NCBI GenBank assembly: GCA_001898225.1
Contig: MKTJ01000085.1
Location: forward strand, 113,916 to 177,915
Origin: Chloroflexi bacterium 54-19
Lineage (GTDB): Bacteria > Chloroflexota > Chloroflexia > Chloroheliales > Chloroheliaceae
Length of the DNA: 64,000 nucleotides
Direction: 5' to 3'
The notes below the pieces were generated by a model. The model did no database searches. It was not told the origin of the DNA and saw only the letters and a program-made list of their open reading frames with translations. The first letter of the stretch is position 1, and every line of letters starts with the position of its first letter. Of this stretch, positions 24,289-32,536 are shown piece after piece. Position numbers and translations under genes: made by a program.

Positions 24289-24447
24289 TTGAAAAGTAAT
24301 TCAGAGTCAGATCTGAATTTACATCACAAGAAGTTTGTGCAAAGCGATATTGATTTAATTAAATTGTTTGAAGAGCGCCAGGAAATTGAAAGGGAGTTTC
24401 GGCAGCACCAGGAAATTCTTCAAAAGATTTTGACCACATTCCGATAA
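24289..24447 (+). pseudogene. Detached N-terminal piece of a sensor kinase
   Basis: From TTG at 24289 the frame reads about 52 residues, including LFEERQEIEREFRQHQEILQ, and ends at TAA 24445-24447. It matches the linker that precedes the PAS domain in the kinase at 42453-44219 (ELRKQKEILQKIF). A missing T in the run at 24427-24431 shifts the frame. With one more T it would read on as FDHIPIMVSF into the next frame. Confidence 0.55.
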
Positions 24448-25058
24448 TGGTCAGCTTTATCGCCCACGAACTGCACGATGAAATCGGGCAGGTGCTGACA
24501 GCGATTAATACAAATCTGGGCCTGCTCGAACTTGCAACCGATCGGCAGGTCAGGGCGACCCGACTGGCCGACAGTTTTAAACTGGTGGGTGACGCCCTCA
24601 AACAGGTCTGTGACCTGGCCCTGAATCTGCGGCCTTCCCTGCTCGATGATTTTGGGTTGATCCCGGCCCTGGAAAGGCACCTCAACCGGCAGGTTCAACG
24701 TTCCGGATTAGCTATCGATTTTATCGCCCAATCCCTGGATTTGAAATTAGATCCTACCCTGGAAATCACCTGCTTTAGAGTTATTCAACCGGCAGTTACC
24801 AATGTAGTACGCCATGCTCAGGCCACGCGTTTGACAGTCCGGTTGGTTCAGACTGAAGCCGCTATTCAGATAACATTCGAGGACGATGGCAAAGTCTTTG
24901 AGGTAGCTTCCACTTTGTGGGAAGCTTCACGGCGAGGCAGCATCGGTTTACTGGGCACGGAAGAAGGAGTCCGCCTGGCTGGCGGAAGGTTCAAAATCGC
25001 CTCCACTCCCAGGGAAGGCACCGAAATCGGGACCGGGTTTCTAAGCATAAATACATAA
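24447..25058 (+). CDS. Remnant HisKA_3 sensor histidine kinase, sensor domains deleted
   Basis: The 203-residue frame contains the dimerisation/phosphoacceptor motif FIAHELHDEIGQVLTAINTN at its very start and an ATPase domain with the N-box TNVVRHAQATRL. The glycine box is poor: DDGKVFEV instead of DNGxGF. Compared with the kinase at 42453-44219, the PAS and GAF domains are missing: the beginning of PAS (HIPIMVSF) runs straight into the FIA-ELHDEIG motif, as if by deletion between short homologous FI codons. The upstream fragment is out of frame. It is followed by its regulator gene. It may be inactive, or it could act as a soluble kinase without a sensor. Confidence 0.6.
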   Translation: MVSFIAHELHDEIGQVLTAINTNLGLLELATDRQVRATRLADSFKLVGDALKQVCDLALNLRPSLLDDFGLIPALERHLNRQVQRSGLAIDFIAQSLDLKLDPTLEITCFRVIQPAVTNVVRHAQATRLTVRLVQTEAAIQITFEDDGKVFEVASTLWEASRRGSIGLLGTEEGVRLAGGRFKIASTPREGTEIGTGFLSINT

Positions 25059-25103
25059 AAGGGTTGTGCCGTTTAGTTTAACAGGGCAGGCAGGGATTAG
25101 AAA

Positions 25104-25757
25104 ATGAGTCGTAAGCGGTTTCTGTTGGTTGATGATCACAAGCTGGTGTTAGCCGGGTTTCATTCTTTGCTAAACGAGTTGGGCCACGATGTGGTGGCTG
25201 AAGCGACCGAAAGCGAAGAAGCCTTCAGATTGATCGCGCTTCACCAACCGGATATTGTTTTGATGGATATAACTATGCCAGGGGTAAATGGGCTTGAAGC
25301 GACCGGGCAAGTGAAACAAAAATATCCTCAGATTCAAATAATTATTCTATCCATGCATGCCAATGCCGAATACGCTCGCCGGGCTTTACAGGCGGGCGCT
25401 TCCGGCTATCTTCTGAAAAATGCTACTCCTTCCGAATTGGTTATAGCTATCCAGGCGGTGGCAACCGGGGGAGTCTATCTCAGCCCGGTTATTGCCCGGT
25501 TTTTGACTGCTGAATTTAAGGGGCCAGGAAGTGGCGCAATCAGCAACTTTGAACGTTTGTCTCGCCGCCAACGTGAGATTTTGCAACTGCTTGCCAGGGG
25601 CTATACCCGTAAAGAAATAGCTGAAATACTAATGATTAGTCCGAAAACTTTTGATATTTATCGCGCTCAACTATTTAAAGAATTAAACATCCAAAATGGG
25701 GCCGGTTTGATCCGGTATGCTACCCAGATGGGTTTACTTTCTAATAATGGTGAGTAA
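25104..25757 (+). CDS. NarL/LuxR-type response regulator
   Basis: The 217-residue protein has an N-terminal receiver with the DD pair (LLVDDH), phosphoacceptor Asp in VLMDITMPG, and Lys in YLLKNATP. A C-terminal LuxR helix-turn-helix follows (LSRRQREILQLLARGYTRKE, then SPKTFDIYRAQLFKEL). It is a close paralogue of the regulator at 41761-42453. The gene lies 45 bases after the truncated kinase. It may now be an orphan or be phosphorylated by another kinase. Confidence 0.92.
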   Translation: MSRKRFLLVDDHKLVLAGFHSLLNELGHDVVAEATESEEAFRLIALHQPDIVLMDITMPGVNGLEATGQVKQKYPQIQIIILSMHANAEYARRALQAGASGYLLKNATPSELVIAIQAVATGGVYLSPVIARFLTAEFKGPGSGAISNFERLSRRQREILQLLARGYTRKEIAEILMISPKTFDIYRAQLFKELNIQNGAGLIRYATQMGLLSNNGE

Positions 25758-26045
25758 GATTTAAGAAATAATCGCTATTAGGTTTGGAATAAGCTCAACC
25801 GGAACCTCAGCTTGATGAAGATAACACTGAACTGAACTGAAGCGAATGATCTTGGCGGGCCCAACGGGCCGGTACTTTGTCATTTCAGGTTTGTTCTCTA
25901 CTTGACTCACCTATAGCCATACAATAAACTTAGGTTACCCGACATCCAGGGTTTATACCATCCTTTTAAACAAACAAAAAACCAAAGAATCGTAGTTTTC
26001 TCCTCAACTAATCTGTGCTGAGAGGAGAGGGAACGGCTTATTTAT

Positions 26046-29000
26046 ATGGATACACTAATCAAACCAGCCGAACAGGCAGAAGTGGAAGACCTGTTTGCGG
26101 GTGGGGGCCAGATGGGTGAGCTGATGCGCTCAATTGACTGGTCAACTACCCCAATCGGCCCGGTGAGCGAATGGACTTCCAGTATGCGGCTGGCAATCAA
26201 AATTTGCCTGACCTCGCGCTTTCCCATGCTGTTATGGTGGGGGCCGGAGTTAATCATCCATTATAACGATGCTTTCCGGCCGGTCCTCGGAACTCTCAAA
26301 CACCCTCAAGCCATGGGGTCAAGAGGCCATGAAGTCTGGCCGGAACTCTGGCCGATTATCGGCCCGATGCTGGAAAGTGTGCTGACTACCGGCAAAGCGA
26401 CATGGTCGGATAACCAACTGCTCTTTCACCTGCGCAACGGTTACAAAGAAGAAACCTATTTTACTTATTCCTATAGCCCCATCTGGGATGAATATGGCAA
26501 AGTTAAAGGGATTTTTACAGCCGTAGCCGAAACTACCAAGCAGGTTCTGGGCGAACGACGCTTGAAGACTTTACGCGATTTAGGAGCGCAGTCCAGCCAT
26601 GCCAAGACGGTTGAGGAAGCTTGCCAGATTGCGGCTACTATCCTGGAAGACAACCAGACTGATATACCTTTTGGCCTGGTTTATATCTTGAGCCAGGATG
26701 GTAAACAGGCCAATTTATACAGCAAGGTCGGGCTTGGTTCGGACCAGTCATTTGGCCCGGATCACATAAATTTGGAAGAGCCGGATGCTACAACGAAGGG
26801 TTGGCCGATCGCTCCTGTTTTAGCCGATTGCCGGTCCCAACTCCTGACCGGGTTTGAAGGACAACTTGGCGAAATTACTATATCCGCGATTGGCCAGACC
26901 TTTAAGCCCGGTCCAGCCTTAATTGTGCCTTTGCTCCGGCCCGGTGAAGAACACCCGACCGGATTTCTGGTGGCCGGGGTCAGCCCATTTCGTGCGCTGG
27001 ATGATACTTATCGCAACTTTTTAGAAAGGGTCGGCGAAAGTATCGCTACCAGTATCGCCAATGTGCGGGCCTATGAAGCCGAGCGGCGGCGTTCGGAAGC
27101 TTTGGCTGAACTGGACCGGGCCAAAACAACTTTTTTTAGCAATATCAGCCACGAATTTCGCACCCCGCTTACGCTGATGCTCGGTCCACTCGAAGATGCT
27201 ATGGCTAATGTCGCTAAAGACAACCCCGAACAACAGTTAGCCCGGTTGCAGGTAATCCAACGCAACAGCCTGCGCCTGCACAAACTGGTCAATAATCTGC
27301 TCGATTTTTCAAGAATTGAGGCGGGCCGGATCGAGGCGGTCTATGTCCCGGCTGACCTATCCAGCTATACGGCTGAACTTGGCAGCGTCTTCCGGGCAGC
27401 CGTGGAAAGCGCCGGGCTGGCGTATGTTGTAGATTGCCCGCCGCTGGATTTAGCCGAACCGGTTTACGTAGACCGGGAAATGTGGGAAAAAATTGTCTTT
27501 AACCTGCTCTCCAATGCTTTCAAGTTTACTTTTGAAGGCCAAATAGCCCTCAGGCTACGGGCCGTAGATGCCTGGATCGAACTCAGGGTAGAGGATACCG
27601 GGATTGGTATCCATACCCAGGAACTCCCCCACCTTTTTGAACGCTTTTACCGGGTCCGCGGCGCGAAGGCCCGCACTCACGAAGGGTCGGGGATCGGCCT
27701 GGCCTTGATTCACGAACTGGTCAAGCTGCATGGCGGCAAGTTGGAGGTCGAAAGCATCTTCGGCCAGGGGTCGGTTTTTAAGGTGTTGCTCCCGCAGGGC
27801 AAAGCTCATCTCCCGGCTGACCGGATTGAGGCTCAGACCACCCTGGTTTCGACGGCCCTTTCTGAGGCGGCTTACCTTGAAGAAGCAAAGCGCTGGTTGC
27901 CCCTGGATGGCAACGAAGGCTCAGCCGGTGCTGATTTGCCGGAAGAATTGGAAATTGCGCCAGGTTCGTCAAAGGCTTTAGCGGCTAAAAAATATAGCCC
28001 TAAAGAAAAAGGTAGCGGCTATATTTTGCTGGTGGATGATAATGCCGATATGCGCGACTATGTGCGGCGGGTGCTGACCGCTCAGGGCTATAAGGTTGAT
28101 GTTGCCTCGAACGGCCTGTCCGCCCTGAAAATGGCTCGGAGTCGCCTGCCCGAACTGGTACTTAGCGACGTAATGATGCCGGAGATGGACGGGTTTGAGC
28201 TTTTACGGGAGTTACGAAAAGACCCCCGCACCACCCGCCTGCCGGTCATTTTGCTATCGGCCAGGGCCGGGCAAGAAGCGGTTATTGAAGGCGTGCAAGC
28301 CAGTGCTGATGACTACCTGGTCAAACCTTTATCAGCCCGCGAACTGCTGGCCCGGATCCAAACCCACCTCAAACTTGCCCGCTTGCGTGAGGAAGTCTTG
28401 CAGCGAGAACAGACCGCCTTCCGTAAAGTCAAGGCGGTCCAGTCCCGCCTGACTTTCCTGTCCAGGGCCAGCATCCGCCTGGCGGCCACCCTCGATTATG
28501 AACAAACGCTGCAAAGCCTGTGCGACCTGACCGTTAGCGAACTGGCCGACTATTGCATTGTCTGGCTGCGAAGTGACGATGAAATCCAGGTAGCCAGGAT
28601 CGCGGGCCGCACCCCGCTTATTAGCAACCAGTTGCGCCAGATTTTAGCCCACTACTCGCCCGGCCAGAACTCGCTGCTAAATAAAGTGCTGGACAACGGT
28701 CAAAGTCAGCTTTTCCCAAAAGTGGACCGGGAGACGCTGATCCTTATAACCGGCAACCCTGAAAATTTGCCGCTCCTCGAACCGCTTAATGTTCAATCAC
28801 ACCTGCTAGTGCCTTTAAAACGTCAGGAAAAGGTTATCGGGGCTTTATCGTTGGCCTTGCTGGGTAATGGCAGGCATTTTGACCGGGATGACTTGATCCT
28901 GGCCGAAGAACTGGGGCGGCGGGCAGCGATGGCGATTGATAACGCCCGGCTCTACCGTGAGGTGCAGGAAGCCCTTAAACAGGCCGAAAAAGTAGCGGCC

Positions 29001-29639
29001 CTGGAAGAACGCCAGCGCCTGGCCCGTGAGTTACACGACTCTGTTACCCAATCCCTTTTCAGTTTAAGTCTTTTGGCTGAGGCCGGCCGCCGCCAGATTC
29101 ACACTACTACCTCGGACCAGCTCGAAGCCCAGCTTAAACGGCTGCGCGATATTGCCCACCAATCGCTCAAAGAGATGCGGCTGTTGGTCTACCAGTTACG
29201 CCAGCACGAACTGGAACAGGACGGCCTGGCCGGGGCGTTGAAAATGCGCCTGGATTCGGTTGAGAAGCGGTCCGGGATCGAGGCCAGGTTAATTGTCGAG
29301 GGCGACACCTGGACTTTGCCGCCCCAGTGGAACGAAAACCTTTACCGGATTGCCATGGAAGCGCTTAATAATGCCCTCAAACATAGTGGCGGGAACGCGG
29401 TAATGGTGAAATTAGTTGTCAGGGAAAAGCGAGTCGAATTAGAGGTCAGCGATAACGGGGAAGGGTTTGACCTCGCTATTTTGAAGGAGAGCGGCGGGCT
29501 GGGTATAACCAGCATGCGAGAACGGGTAGCCCACCTGGGCGGCTCTTTTGACCTCCAATCAATTCCTAAATTCGGGACCACGATCAAGATTAGTATTGCA
29601 AATCCGAATAACCCTGAAAGAGCGAGTCACCATGAATGA
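26046..29639 (+). CDS. Hybrid sensor kinase with two kinase cores (HisKA and HisKA_3)
   Basis: The 1197-residue soluble protein has, in order, a PAS-like domain (about 30-170), a GAF domain (about 180-345), and a HisKA core with the phosphoacceptor in NISHEFRTPL near 368 and its ATPase domain (LLSNAFKFT, then GSGIGLALIHELV). A receiver follows, with Asp708 in LVLSDVMMP and Lys in DYLVKPLS. A second GAF (about 820-970), a HisKA_3 core with ARELHDSVTQSLF near 995 and its own ATPase (ALNNALKHSGG) complete it. No membrane span is seen. The regulator gene overlaps its end by 8 bases. Two unlike kinase cores in one chain imply an internal relay or signal integration. Confidence 0.9.
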   Translation: MDTLIKPAEQAEVEDLFAGGGQMGELMRSIDWSTTPIGPVSEWTSSMRLAIKICLTSRFPMLLWWGPELIIHYNDAFRPVLGTLKHPQAMGSRGHEVWPELWPIIGPMLESVLTTGKATWSDNQLLFHLRNGYKEETYFTYSYSPIWDEYGKVKGIFTAVAETTKQVLGERRLKTLRDLGAQSSHAKTVEEACQIAATILEDNQTDIPFGLVYILSQDGKQANLYSKVGLGSDQSFGPDHINLEEPDATTKGWPIAPVLADCRSQLLTGFEGQLGEITISAIGQTFKPGPALIVPLLRPGEEHPTGFLVAGVSPFRALDDTYRNFLERVGESIATSIANVRAYEAERRRSEALAELDRAKTTFFSNISHEFRTPLTLMLGPLEDAMANVAKDNPEQQLARLQVIQRNSLRLHKLVNNLLDFSRIEAGRIEAVYVPADLSSYTAELGSVFRAAVESAGLAYVVDCPPLDLAEPVYVDREMWEKIVFNLLSNAFKFTFEGQIALRLRAVDAWIELRVEDTGIGIHTQELPHLFERFYRVRGAKARTHEGSGIGLALIHELVKLHGGKLEVESIFGQGSVFKVLLPQGKAHLPADRIEAQTTLVSTALSEAAYLEEAKRWLPLDGNEGSAGADLPEELEIAPGSSKALAAKKYSPKEKGSGYILLVDDNADMRDYVRRVLTAQGYKVDVASNGLSALKMARSRLPELVLSDVMMPEMDGFELLRELRKDPRTTRLPVILLSARAGQEAVIEGVQASADDYLVKPLSARELLARIQTHLKLARLREEVLQREQTAFRKVKAVQSRLTFLSRASIRLAATLDYEQTLQSLCDLTVSELADYCIVWLRSDDEIQVARIAGRTPLISNQLRQILAHYSPGQNSLLNKVLDNGQSQLFPKVDRETLILITGNPENLPLLEPLNVQSHLLVPLKRQEKVIGALSLALLGNGRHFDRDDLILAEELGRRAAMAIDNARLYREVQEALKQAEKVAALEERQRLARELHDSVTQSLFSLSLLAEAGRRQIHTTTSDQLEAQLKRLRDIAHQSLKEMRLLVYQLRQHELEQDGLAGALKMRLDSVEKRSGIEARLIVEGDTWTLPPQWNENLYRIAMEALNNALKHSGGNAVMVKLVVREKRVELEVSDNGEGFDLAILKESGGLGITSMRERVAHLGGSFDLQSIPKFGTTIKISIANPNNPERASHHE

Positions 29640-30294
29640 TCCGATCCGCCTGCTTGTTGCCGACGACCACCCGATTGTAAGGGAAGGTTTACGCGCCTTA
29701 ATCGCCACCGAACCACACATGCAACTGGTGGGAGAGGCTGCGGACGGTGTTAAAGCCATCGAGCAGATTAATGCCCTCAAGCCCGATGTTATCTTGCTCG
29801 ATTTACAAATGCCGCGCAAGGACGGCCTGGCCGTCATTAACGAAGTCGTCCAGGAAGATCCGGCTGTGCGGATTGTGGTCCTGACCAGTTTCGCGGAAGA
29901 CGAGAAAGTCTTTGCGGCAATTAAGGCCGGGGCTTTAGGCTACCTGCTCAAGGATTCTTCACCCGACGAACTGCTGCAAGCAATTCGGGATGTTGATAAC
30001 GGCGAGTCGCACCTGCACCCGACTATCGCCCGTAAAGTAATGCGCGAGTTGAGCAAACCGGCCACAGCCAACCAGAAACCGACCGCCGAGCCATTGACCG
30101 GCCGCGAGGTGGAAATCCTGGGCCTGGTAGCTCAAGCCTTAACTAACCGGGAAATCGGTGAACGGCTATCGATCAGCGAGCGGACGGTCCGTCACCATGT
30201 CAGCAATATCCTTGATAAATTGCACCTGGCGAGCCGGACCCAGGCCACTCTCTATGCCCTGCGGGAAGGTTTTAGCGACCTCAGTCCCTCCTGA
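29632..30294 (+). CDS. NarL-type response regulator of the double-core kinase
   Basis: The 220-residue protein has a receiver (LLVADDHPIVREGL, phosphoacceptor in ILLDLQMPR, Lys in YLLKDSSP) and a LuxR-type HTH (LTGREVEILGLVAQALTNRE, then SERTVRHHVSNIL). ATG at 29632 is chosen because it is preceded by AAAGAGCGAG and the receiver begins directly after it; a longer in-frame start at 29548 lies deep in the kinase gene. The 8-base overlap with the kinase indicates co-translation, so it is the probable target of the HisKA_3 core. Confidence 0.92.
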   Translation: MNDPIRLLVADDHPIVREGLRALIATEPHMQLVGEAADGVKAIEQINALKPDVILLDLQMPRKDGLAVINEVVQEDPAVRIVVLTSFAEDEKVFAAIKAGALGYLLKDSSPDELLQAIRDVDNGESHLHPTIARKVMRELSKPATANQKPTAEPLTGREVEILGLVAQALTNREIGERLSISERTVRHHVSNILDKLHLASRTQATLYALREGFSDLSPS

Positions 30295-30611
30295 GCCAAG
30301 CCATATAGGTCATTTGACCTATTCCCTCCGACATTTGACCCATTAAGACCACTGTTAAAGTGGTCTTTTTGTTGCCCCCTTTTGCAAACATAAAGCCGTT
30401 GTTGCCACTGAAGCTCTTGCTTACAATTCAAGCAATAACACCAAGACTCAAAGCAAAACCAATCAGGCTGCCAGGGCAGGCTGGTCCTGAAAAATAAAAG
30501 ATACCCAGATTTACCGTTCGGGCCTGAAGGGTAAATTAAGGCCGGGCGGTAGCTTGAGTTAAGTGCTTGTCACAAGTTCTTATCGGCCAAGGATAAGAGA
30601 GAAAAAAGAAA
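30295..30611. other. Intergenic region
   Basis: It contains two direct copies of CATTTGACC (30311-30319 and 30332-30340, 21 bases apart) just before the terminator. Nothing else is recognisable ahead of the next gene. Confidence 0.5.
30345..30370 (+). terminator. Terminator of the kinase/regulator operon
   Basis: AAGACCACT / AGTGGTCTT form a 9-bp stem with a 5-base loop and run into TTTTT. Confidence 0.9.
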
Positions 30612-31046
30612 ATGACCGCGCCAGGGACAGCAATTGTCTATACCAAAAATAAAACATTGAACGAAGGGTTAGCCGCTCTCCTGCGATCTCTACCTCAAAT
30701 TCAGGTGGTAATCCAGGTGGATGAGTTCAATTCAGCTATCCACCCTGTTACAAATGGTGCTTCAACCTTGCTGGTTGTAGATGCCAGCCTGTTCACGCTA
30801 ACCGAAAGTCCTAATATCACAAACCAGGAAGTCATCAAAGCCTTACAAAATGTTAAAAGGTTAACCCCGGTGGTCGCCTCGCTGGTGCTGGTTGACAGTA
30901 TCGAGCAAAAGCAAGCCCTGGAAGGCGATCCCGGGATTGATGGCGTGCTACTCAAAGGCTTCCGGGCAGTTGATTTCCTCGCCGTAATCGAGGAAATGCT
31001 GCAACAGAAGGCCGCGCTCCTCATGCAACACTCACATCAGAAGTGA
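30612..31046 (+). CDS. Atypical receiver-like protein
   Basis: The 144-residue protein follows the receiver fold pattern. The central Asp is kept (LLVVDASLF), a hydrophobic strand reads VASLVLVDS, and a Lys is in GVLLKGFRAVDF. The acidic pair at the end of strand 1 is missing (AIVYTKNKTLNEG), so Mg-dependent phosphorylation is doubtful. There is no output domain. It stands 80 bases ahead of a sugar-binding lipoprotein gene and could be transcribed with it. It may act by protein contact as a pseudo-receiver. This is inferred from fold pattern only. Confidence 0.6.
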   Translation: MTAPGTAIVYTKNKTLNEGLAALLRSLPQIQVVIQVDEFNSAIHPVTNGASTLLVVDASLFTLTESPNITNQEVIKALQNVKRLTPVVASLVLVDSIEQKQALEGDPGIDGVLLKGFRAVDFLAVIEEMLQQKAALLMQHSHQK

Positions 31047-31126
31047 TGCAGCACCGAATACCAAAGTGTCACCGGTTGAAATAAACCAAGTTATAGCAAG
31101 ACCAATAAATAGGAGGATACTACACG

Positions 31127-32383
31127 ATGAAGCGTTTCAGTATCTGGAGAATCTGGGGTGGGATGGCCCTGGTGGTAAGCCTGTTACTTACCGCCTGCGG
31201 TGACAACACCAACACCCCTGCTCCCACCGTCGCGCCAACTACCGCCGCCGTTAGTGCCACAACGGCGGCAAATACCACCACTGCCGCTACTACCGCGGCT
31301 GGCACCACTGCGGCCAGCGCGACCACGGCCACCGCCGCTAACGACCCCAAGCAAGCCCTGGCGAGCCTGGCAAACCAGGTCTACAGCACCGGCCCAAACG
31401 GTGAGAAACCGGCTTCCGCCAGCACCGTTACCCTCAGCGCCGACGAATTAGCCAAGATCAAAGGTATGAATGCTACCGCCGCTATTGTCATGCACTACGG
31501 CGGCAACGACTGGTCCACCGCCCAGATTGACGGCCTTAAAAACCAGTTTGCCCAGATGGGTATTAGCGTCGTGGCCGTCACCGACGCGGGCTTCAAACCG
31601 GAAAAACAGGTCTCCGACATCGAAACGGTTCTTGCCAAGAAGCCGAATATTATTGTCTCGATCCCCACCGACCCGGTTGCAACGGCCGATGCTTACAAAA
31701 AAGCCGCCGCCCAGGGCGTAAAGCTGGTCTTTATGGATAACGTGCCAAAAGATTTTCAGGCCGGCAAAGACTATGTCAGCGTGGTTTCGGCCGACAATTA
31801 CGGCAACGGTGTCGCTTCCGCCCACATTATGGCCCTCAAGCTGGGCGGCAAAGGCAAGATTGGTATTATCTACCACTCGGCCGACTTCTTCGTAACCAAA
31901 CAGCGTTATGACGCTTTCAAAAAGACTATCCAGGACAACTACAAAGACATTCAGATCGTGCAGGAGCAGGGCATTGGCGGGCCGGACTTTGCCGGTGACG
32001 CCGAAAAGGTCGCCTCGGCCATGCTGACCAAGTACACCGACCTCAATGGCATCTGGGCGGTCTGGGATGTCCCGGCCGAAGGTGTGATGGCGGCGGTCAG
32101 GACCGCCGGGCGCAATAACGTCATCGTATCCACCTGTGACCTCGGCAAGAACGTGGCGATTGAAATCGCCAAGGATGGCATTGTGAAAGGACTCGGTGCC
32201 CAGCGGCCGTTTGACCAGGGAGTTACCGAAGCCAAGTTAGCCGGCTATGCCCTGCTCGGCAAGCAGGCACCACCTTATGTGGCTATGAACGCCCTTCCGG
32301 TTACAAAGGACAATGTCCTGGACGCCTGGAAAACCGTCTATCACGCCGACCCGCCCCAGGAACTGGTCAGCGCGAATAAGTAG
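31127..32383 (+). CDS. Sugar-binding lipoprotein of a CUT2 (RbsB-like) ABC importer
   Basis: The 418-residue protein has a lipoprotein signal with the acylated Cys24 (LLLTACGDN). A long Ala/Thr linker follows to about residue 70, then a type I periplasmic-binding fold (AAIVMHYGGNDWSTAQIDGL, IIVSIPTDPVATADAYKKAA, GIIYHSADFFVTKQRYDAF). It would bind a monosaccharide outside the cell. TAGGAGG precedes the ATG by about 9 bases. It leads an operon with a fused ATPase, a permease and a GH35 glycosidase. The exact sugar is unknown; galactose or arabinose would fit the neighbours. Confidence 0.9.
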   Translation: MKRFSIWRIWGGMALVVSLLLTACGDNTNTPAPTVAPTTAAVSATTAANTTTAATTAAGTTAASATTATAANDPKQALASLANQVYSTGPNGEKPASASTVTLSADELAKIKGMNATAAIVMHYGGNDWSTAQIDGLKNQFAQMGISVVAVTDAGFKPEKQVSDIETVLAKKPNIIVSIPTDPVATADAYKKAAAQGVKLVFMDNVPKDFQAGKDYVSVVSADNYGNGVASAHIMALKLGGKGKIGIIYHSADFFVTKQRYDAFKKTIQDNYKDIQIVQEQGIGGPDFAGDAEKVASAMLTKYTDLNGIWAVWDVPAEGVMAAVRTAGRNNVIVSTCDLGKNVAIEIAKDGIVKGLGAQRPFDQGVTEAKLAGYALLGKQAPPYVAMNALPVTKDNVLDAWKTVYHADPPQELVSANK

Positions 32384-32440
32384 GTGTAGGTATTTTCAAT
32401 CCAACCCGGAGCCTTTATGATCCGGTTAGTTTGGAGGCCT

Positions 32441-32477
32441 GGGCCGGGTGGGGCTAAGCTTCCCCACCCACCGGCCC
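32441..32477 (+). terminator. GC-rich intercistronic hairpin after the binding-protein gene
   Basis: GGGCCGG-GTGGGG pairs with CCCCAC-CCA-CCGGCCC (3-base bulge) around an 8-base loop, without a T tract. As in the other ABC operon, it separates the binding-protein gene from the membrane components. Confidence 0.65.
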
Positions 32478-32536
32478 GGCTAATGGCGGCCCCAGGCCCT
32501 GGTTGAAGGGCCTTGTAGTGGACAGGAAGAACTGAC

